From Phenylobacterium sp. (GTDB lineage Bacteria > Pseudomonadota > Alphaproteobacteria > Caulobacterales > Caulobacteraceae), in contig NZ_PNLB01000001.1 in the NCBI RefSeq assembly GCF_013822795.1, positions 1 through 64,000 of the forward strand: 64,000 nt of DNA, in the 5' to 3' direction. The translations under genes and the position numbers were made by a program. Position 1 is the first letter of the stretch. The number at the start of each line of letters is the position of its first letter. The notes beneath the pieces were generated by a model that worked only from the letters and a program-made list of their open reading frames with translations, was not told where the DNA came from and ran no database searches. This document shows, one piece after another, positions 59,990 through 64,000 of the stretch.

Positions 59990-60685
59990 ATGAGCTTCTG
60001 GCGCAACATTGCTGGGCTCGCAGTCAAGAAGCCCGATGCGGGCGACTGCGCCGATTGTCCTGCCACCCGGCCGGGCGAGGATCCCGCCTTTTCCACCGCC
60101 GTCACCGCGCTCGGCGCGAAGCTGGCCAAGGCTGACGGCCGGGCCAGCATCGGCGAGTTCGACGCCTTTTCGCAGGTCTTCCAGACGGACGCCGCGTCCG
60201 AGCGCAACATCCACCGCCTGTACGATCTGGCTCGCCAGACGACGCGCGGCTTCGAGAGCTATGCGCGCCGCCTGGCCAAGCGCTACGCCGGCTGCCCGAC
60301 CCTTCTGGAGGACGTGCTCGACGGGCTGTTCCACATCGCCGCCGCCGACGGCGTGGTGACGCAGGACGAGCTCGAATACCTGGAGCAGGTCTCGGACCTG
60401 TTCGGCTTCTCGCCGCTGGTGTTCCGCCGGCTGAAGGCGGTGCACCTGGGGATCGGCGCCGACGACCCCTATGGCGTGCTCGACGTGGCGCACGATGCGT
60501 CCGACGCCGAGGTTCGCGCCATCTGGAAAGCGGCCCTGTCGGAGGCCCACCCCGACCGGGCCCGCGCGCGGGGACTGCCCAGCGAGTTCATCGAGGTCGC
60601 CGAGGCCAAGTCGGCCGCCATCAACGCCGCGTTTGACGAAATCATGCGCGAACGGCGGGCGATGGCGCTCGAAGGGGCGGCATGA
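59990..60685 (+). CDS. TerB-like and J-domain protein (DjlA-like, soluble)
   Basis: A 231-residue protein. The N-terminal helix bundle (about 35-155; LAKADGRASIGEFDAFSQVF, LLEDVLDGLFHIAAADGVVT) resembles TerB/DjlA N-domains, with Asp/Glu pairs for metal. The C-terminal J domain has DPYGVLDVAHDASDAEVRAI and the HPD motif in SEAHPDRARARG. Unlike DjlA it has no N-terminal membrane segment; instead there is a Cys pair (CADCPA). It likely stimulates DnaK. ATG 59990 has a poor ribosome site. Confidence 0.9.
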   Translation: MSFWRNIAGLAVKKPDAGDCADCPATRPGEDPAFSTAVTALGAKLAKADGRASIGEFDAFSQVFQTDAASERNIHRLYDLARQTTRGFESYARRLAKRYAGCPTLLEDVLDGLFHIAAADGVVTQDELEYLEQVSDLFGFSPLVFRRLKAVHLGIGADDPYGVLDVAHDASDAEVRAIWKAALSEAHPDRARARGLPSEFIEVAEAKSAAINAAFDEIMRERRAMALEGAA

Positions 60686-60719
60686 TGCCGCCACTTTATT
60701 GTGTTCTGACCGGTTCTCG

Positions 60720-60748
60720 TTGACGTCGGGGATCGTCCGACCGAATTA
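60720..60748 (+). promoter_or_regulatory. Candidate sigma-70 promoter
   Basis: TTGACG and GAATTA are separated by 17 bases upstream of the small membrane protein gene. Sequence match only. Confidence 0.35.
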
Positions 60749-60787
60749 TCCGTTTAGCCGTAACAAGCGGCGCCCTTGAGGATGCTC

Positions 60788-61081
60788 ATGGTTCGCGAAT
60801 TCGCCAGGAAGCACGGGTCCACCCTTCGCGGTTTCGCCGCGGTCGGAGGGGCCTTGGCGACCGCCGCCGCCATCGCGGTTGGGGCGGTGCTCGCCGTCTT
60901 CTTTGCCGCTACGGTGGTGGTGATCGCGGTCATGGCTTCGGCGCTGCTGGCGCTCGCGGGGCTGGCCCTGCGCGCCAAGAAGGCCCGCGCGACGCATCGC
61001 GACGACGGCGTCATCGAAGCGCGCCACCTGGGCGGCCACCACTGGGTGGCCTATGGCTGGAACGAGCGCCAGGGCCGCTAG
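60788..61081 (+). CDS. Small two-helix membrane protein
   Basis: A 97-residue protein: a basic N-terminus (VREFARKHGSTLRGF), two membrane helices (AVGGALATAAAIAVGAVLAV; FFAATVVVIAVMASALLALA) and a soluble, Lys/Arg/His-rich C-terminus (HLGGHHWVAYGWNERQGR). No family recognised. ATG 60788 has AGG six bases upstream; ATG 60782 is possible. The stop is 10 bases before the next gene. Confidence 0.75.
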   Translation: MVREFARKHGSTLRGFAAVGGALATAAAIAVGAVLAVFFAATVVVIAVMASALLALAGLALRAKKARATHRDDGVIEARHLGGHHWVAYGWNERQGR

Positions 61082-61091
61082 GCCAAACTCC

Positions 61092-61559
61092 ATGTACATC
61101 CTGAGGCCCTTCCGCCCCGGCGACGACGCCGGGGTGATCGCCGTGCTGGACGACACCTTCGAGTCCACCTGGGGCCCGCAACTGCGTCCCGAGGTGCTGG
61201 CCCGGCGCCGGCGCGAGCAGCCGGCCAGGGCCTATGTCGCCGAGAAGGGCGCGGCCTTCGTCCTGGCGGTCGAGGGCGAGCAGGTCCTGGGCATGGTCCA
61301 TTGGGCGGGCGACTTCGTGCACGCGCTGCACGTCGTCGGCGCGGCCCAGCGGCGCGGGGTCGGCAAGGCGCTGCTGGCCCATGCAGAGCAGGCTATGGCT
61401 GCGGCCGGCGAGACCTCGGCGCGGCTGGAAACCGACACCTTCAACACCCGCTCGCGGGCGTTCTACGCCGCGCTCGGCTATCGCGAAGTCGACAGCTATC
61501 CCGACCTGGAGTGGGAGAGCGGCCTGACGACCCTGCTGCTCGAGAAGCCGCTGAGTTGA
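61092..61559 (+). CDS. GNAT-family N-acetyltransferase
   Basis: A 155-residue acetyltransferase: LRPFRPGDDAGVIAVLDDTF at the start, acetyl-CoA loop ALHVVGAAQRRGVGKALLAH, and FNTRSRAFYAALGYREVDSY. Substrate unknown. It follows the membrane-protein gene closely. Confidence 0.93.
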   Translation: MYILRPFRPGDDAGVIAVLDDTFESTWGPQLRPEVLARRRREQPARAYVAEKGAAFVLAVEGEQVLGMVHWAGDFVHALHVVGAAQRRGVGKALLAHAEQAMAAAGETSARLETDTFNTRSRAFYAALGYREVDSYPDLEWESGLTTLLLEKPLS

Positions 61560-61632
61560 CCCTGCGTCGCGGCTTGCCCGACGGCCACGCCGCCTCTAGG
61601 CTCCCATTCAAACAATCGTTGGGAGAAACGGC

Positions 61633-61923
61633 ATGATCGGCGTGGTGGCGACCCTCAAGGTCCAGGACGGCAAGCAATCCGAGTTCGAGGCGATCTTCAC
61701 CGATCTCGCCAAGCAGGTCCGGGCCAATGAGCCGGGCAACATCGCCTACCAGCTGACCAAGAGCCGCACCGACCCGACGGTCTACAAGGTGCTGGAGCTC
61801 TACAAGGACGAGGACGCCTTGAAGGCTCACGGCGGCACCGACTACTTCAAGGCCGCCGGCGCCAAGATGGGCCCCTGCATGGGCGGCCGTCCCGAGATCG
61901 AATACCTCGACGCCGTGGAGTAG
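61633..61923 (+). CDS. ABM-fold (antibiotic biosynthesis monooxygenase-like) protein
   Basis: A 96-residue protein: VVATLKVQDGKQSEFEAIFT, YQLTKSRTDPTVYKVLELYK and DEDALKAHGGTDYFKAAGAK fit the YgiN-like ABM family (quinol monooxygenases and related). It is six bases before the acyl-CoA dehydrogenase gene, so co-transcription is likely. Confidence 0.92.
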   Translation: MIGVVATLKVQDGKQSEFEAIFTDLAKQVRANEPGNIAYQLTKSRTDPTVYKVLELYKDEDALKAHGGTDYFKAAGAKMGPCMGGRPEIEYLDAVE

Positions 61924-61928
61924 CGGCC

Positions 61929-63152
61929 ATGGATCTCGAATTCTCGAAGGAAGACCTGGCGTTCCGTGACGAGGTTCGGGCCTTTATCGCCGAGGCCTTC
62001 GACGACGACATGCGCGCGCACTCTGCGCAGTCGAAGAACGCCCACATCGACAAGGCGGGCCAGGTCCGCTGGCTCAAGCGGCTGAACGACAAGGGCTGGA
62101 TCGCCCCTGACTGGCCGAAGGAATACGGCGGCACCGGCTGGAGCCACGCCCAGAAGTACATCTTCGACATGGAGATGGCCCTGGCCGGCGCGCCCTCGAC
62201 CTCGAACATGGGGCTGAAGATGTGCGCCCCGGTGGTGATGGCGTTCGGCACCCCCGAACAGAAGGCCCAGCACCTGCCGAGGATCCTCTCCACCGACGTC
62301 TGGTGGTGCCAGGGCTATAGCGAGCCGGGCTCGGGTTCGGACCTCGCCTCGCTGTCCATGAAAGCTGAGAGGGACGGTGACCATTACGTCCTAAACGGTT
62401 CAAAAATTTGGACAACTTACGCCCAGTGGGCCGACTGGATGTTCTGCCTGGTGCGGACCTCCAACGAGGCGATTCGCCAGCAGGGCATCTCGTTCCTGCT
62501 GCTGGAGATGAACACGCCGGGCATCACCATCGTGCCGCTGCCGACCCTGGACGGTCCGCCCGAGGGCGACCAGGAGATCAACCAGGTGTTCTTCGAGAAC
62601 GTCCGGGTGCCGATCGCCAACCGCATCGGCGAAGAAGGCCAGGGCTGGACCTACGCGAAGTATCTGCTGCAGTTCGAGCGCGGCAATCCCTACGCCGCGG
62701 GTCTGACCAACCAGCTCAACAAGGTGCGCAAGATCGCCAGCCTGGAGCCGTCGGACGGCGGCGGGCGGATGATCGACGACCCTGACTTCCGCAAGAAGCT
62801 CAGCGAGATGCAGATCAAGGTGGACGTGCTCAACGCCACCGAACTGCGGATGTTCTCGGCGCGCACGTCCGGCGAGGCGATGGGGGCGGCGTCCTCCATG
62901 CTGAAGCTGGAGGGCAGCCAGGCGCAGCAGGCGGTGACCGAACTGGCGCTGGAAGCGGCGGGGGTCTACGCCCAGCCGTTCGTGCGCGACACCTGGGCCG
63001 AGATCCGCGGCGAGCGCAACGAACCGCGGGCCGGTCCGGACTACGCGGCGACCATCGCCCCGACCTACTTCAACTACCGCAAGACCTCGATCTATGCGGG
63101 GTCTAACGAAATCCAGCACAACATCATGGCCAAGATGGTGTTGGGTCTGTAG
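61929..63152 (+). CDS. Acyl-CoA dehydrogenase
   Basis: A 407-residue FAD enzyme. DLEFSKEDLAFRDEVRAFIA begins the N-domain; WWCQGYSEPGSGSDLASLSM is the substrate-binding signature; GSKIWTTYAQWADWMFCLVR and YFNYRKTSIYAGSNEIQHNI with a C-terminal MAKMVLGL complete the fold. The usual catalytic Glu of short-chain enzymes is not clearly placed, so it belongs to a broader branch; substrate unknown. It follows the ABM gene and ends before a strong hairpin. Confidence 0.95.
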   Translation: MDLEFSKEDLAFRDEVRAFIAEAFDDDMRAHSAQSKNAHIDKAGQVRWLKRLNDKGWIAPDWPKEYGGTGWSHAQKYIFDMEMALAGAPSTSNMGLKMCAPVVMAFGTPEQKAQHLPRILSTDVWWCQGYSEPGSGSDLASLSMKAERDGDHYVLNGSKIWTTYAQWADWMFCLVRTSNEAIRQQGISFLLLEMNTPGITIVPLPTLDGPPEGDQEINQVFFENVRVPIANRIGEEGQGWTYAKYLLQFERGNPYAAGLTNQLNKVRKIASLEPSDGGGRMIDDPDFRKKLSEMQIKVDVLNATELRMFSARTSGEAMGAASSMLKLEGSQAQQAVTELALEAAGVYAQPFVRDTWAEIRGERNEPRAGPDYAATIAPTYFNYRKTSIYAGSNEIQHNIMAKMVLGL

Positions 63153-63160
63153 CAGACGGC

Positions 63161-63196
63161 TTCAAAAGGTTGCGGTTTCGGCCGCAACCTTTTGAA
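63161..63196. terminator. Terminator after the acyl-CoA dehydrogenase gene
   Basis: TTCAAAAGGTTGCGG and CCGCAACCTTTTGAA form a perfect 15-bp stem with a TTTCGG loop. A strong terminator candidate; its T-rich part lies in the stem. Confidence 0.85.
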
Positions 63197-63350
63197 TATG
63201 AACTAAAATTCTGTTGCGTACCGGTGGCGCCGTCGTGCACCGTCTACTGGCGATCCCCCTCCCGGCCTAGCTAGTTTCCCCGATATCGGCGCTCGGAGCC
63301 GGGACCTATCGTGCCGCTCGTAGGCGACCTGCGAGAAGGACGGGATCCGA

Positions 63351-64000
63351 ATGCAACGGGTGTCTGGGGTAGTCCGCCTGATCTGGCTAGGCCGCCTTGC
63401 GGCCGCCGGCCTGAGTCTCAGTCTTGTCGGCGGCGCGCCGTCGCTGTCACAGCAGCCGGCGACGGCGCCGGCCGCGAGCCGGGTCGATCCGGCGGCGGTC
63501 AAGGCGCTCAGCCGGATGAGCAACTTCCTTCAGTCGCAGTCGACGTTTGCGCTCACCGCCAACACCAGCCTGGAAGTCGTCACCAACGACGACCAGAAGA
63601 TTCAGCTGGTCGGTACGGCGACGTACAAGGTCCGCAAGCCCGACGCCTTCGTCATCGACGTGGTCAGTTCGAGCTGGAACCGCCGATACATCTATGCCGG
63701 CGGTCAGTTCACGGTCTACGCGCCGGAGCTGGGCTACTATGCCACCGTGCCGAGCCAGGCGACGATCCAGGCCACTCTCGCCGACGTGGCGACCCGGTTC
63801 GGAATTTCCATTCCGCTGGACGACCTGTTCCGATGGAGCAGTCCGGAAGCCGGCCGTGAGGAGGCGCTGGACTCCGCCTTTCGGGTCGGGACCGAGGCGT
63901 TCGACGGCGTCATCACCGACCACTACGCCTTCCGTGAAGGCCACATCGATTGGCAGGTCTGGATCCAACAGGGCGCGCAGCCGCTGCCGCGCCGGGTGGT
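63351..64000 (+). CDS. Exported DUF2092 protein, second copy (3' end outside window)
   Basis: The frame from ATG 63351 is open to the window end (216 residues). Signal peptide LIWLGRLAAAGLSLSLVGGA; the core has ALSRMSNFLQSQSTFALTAN, YKVRKPDAFVIDVVSSSWNR, YAGGQFTVYAPELGYYATVP and HYAFREGHIDWQVWIQQGAQ, matching the gene at 24902 motif by motif. AAGGA precedes the ATG. It probably has its own glycine-rich partner downstream, which cannot be seen. Confidence 0.92.
   Translation, partial: MQRVSGVVRLIWLGRLAAAGLSLSLVGGAPSLSQQPATAPAASRVDPAAVKALSRMSNFLQSQSTFALTANTSLEVVTNDDQKIQLVGTATYKVRKPDAFVIDVVSSSWNRRYIYAGGQFTVYAPELGYYATVPSQATIQATLADVATRFGISIPLDDLFRWSSPEAGREEALDSAFRVGTEAFDGVITDHYAFREGHIDWQVWIQQGAQPLPRRV

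Overview
The window reads as a high-GC alphaproteobacterial chromosome segment, most likely Caulobacterales (Caulobacter or Phenylobacterium type). The reasons are the uniformly GC-rich codon use, the many outer-membrane proteins (a TonB-dependent receptor, three porins, MipA/OmpV, an Omp25-like barrel), DUF2092, DUF3297 and DUF983 proteins, a PEP-CTERM protein, and very long spurious antisense frames typical of such genomes. The genus is inference. I see no rRNA, tRNA, CRISPR array, intact prophage, insertion sequence or replication origin.

Layout. 1-7.9 kb: the 3' part of metH, then an accessory pocket. The pocket holds a lower-GC 1343-residue nuclease-NACHT protein (a probable anti-phage NLR-like ATPase), a frameshifted phage terminase small-subunit gene with a duplicated N-terminal module, and a cluster of five alternating palindromic repeats. 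7.9-16 kb: a sugar isomerase/GMC oxidoreductase pair, a cyclophilin, a FixP-like cytochrome c, a CAP protein, a GST, a TetR-epimerase-nitroreductase cluster with a perfect 28-bp operator-like palindrome, and two small exported proteins. 16-22.7 kb: an adenylation-carrier-acyltransferase-3 fusion, katG, a MipA-type barrel and a GST.

22.7-33.3 kb is an envelope and periplasm block: a PQQ-type lipoprotein dehydrogenase, DUF2092 with a glycine-rich repeat protein, an exported amidohydrolase, and an exported glutaminase between porins. 33.4-39.9 kb: an AraC regulator with an imidazolonepropionase-like amidohydrolase and a coupled ABM-fold protein, a PEP-CTERM protein and several small exported proteins. 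39.9-51.4 kb: regulators (GcvA-type LysR, MocR, LysR), VOC, HAD, DUF983, dienelactone hydrolase with EthD, SnoaL, an Omp25-like barrel, dodecin, a DsbA-like oxidoreductase, GNAT and azoR. 51.4-64 kb: a TonB receptor, an orphan ParA, a fused HyuA-HyuB hydantoinase/oxoprolinase carrying an in-frame palindromic-repeat insertion, a TerB/J-domain protein, GNAT, ABM with acyl-CoA dehydrogenase, and a second DUF2092 gene cut by the window end.

The genes fit a free-living heterotroph that takes up and oxidises diverse organic compounds at the cell surface and defends against oxidants (KatG, GSTs, azoreductase, nitroreductase). The leading candidates for novelty are the nuclease-NACHT protein, the in-frame repeat insertion in the hydantoinase gene, the adenylation-carrier-AT3 fusion and the duplicated DUF2092 loci. 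All functional calls come from reading motifs; no database search was run.
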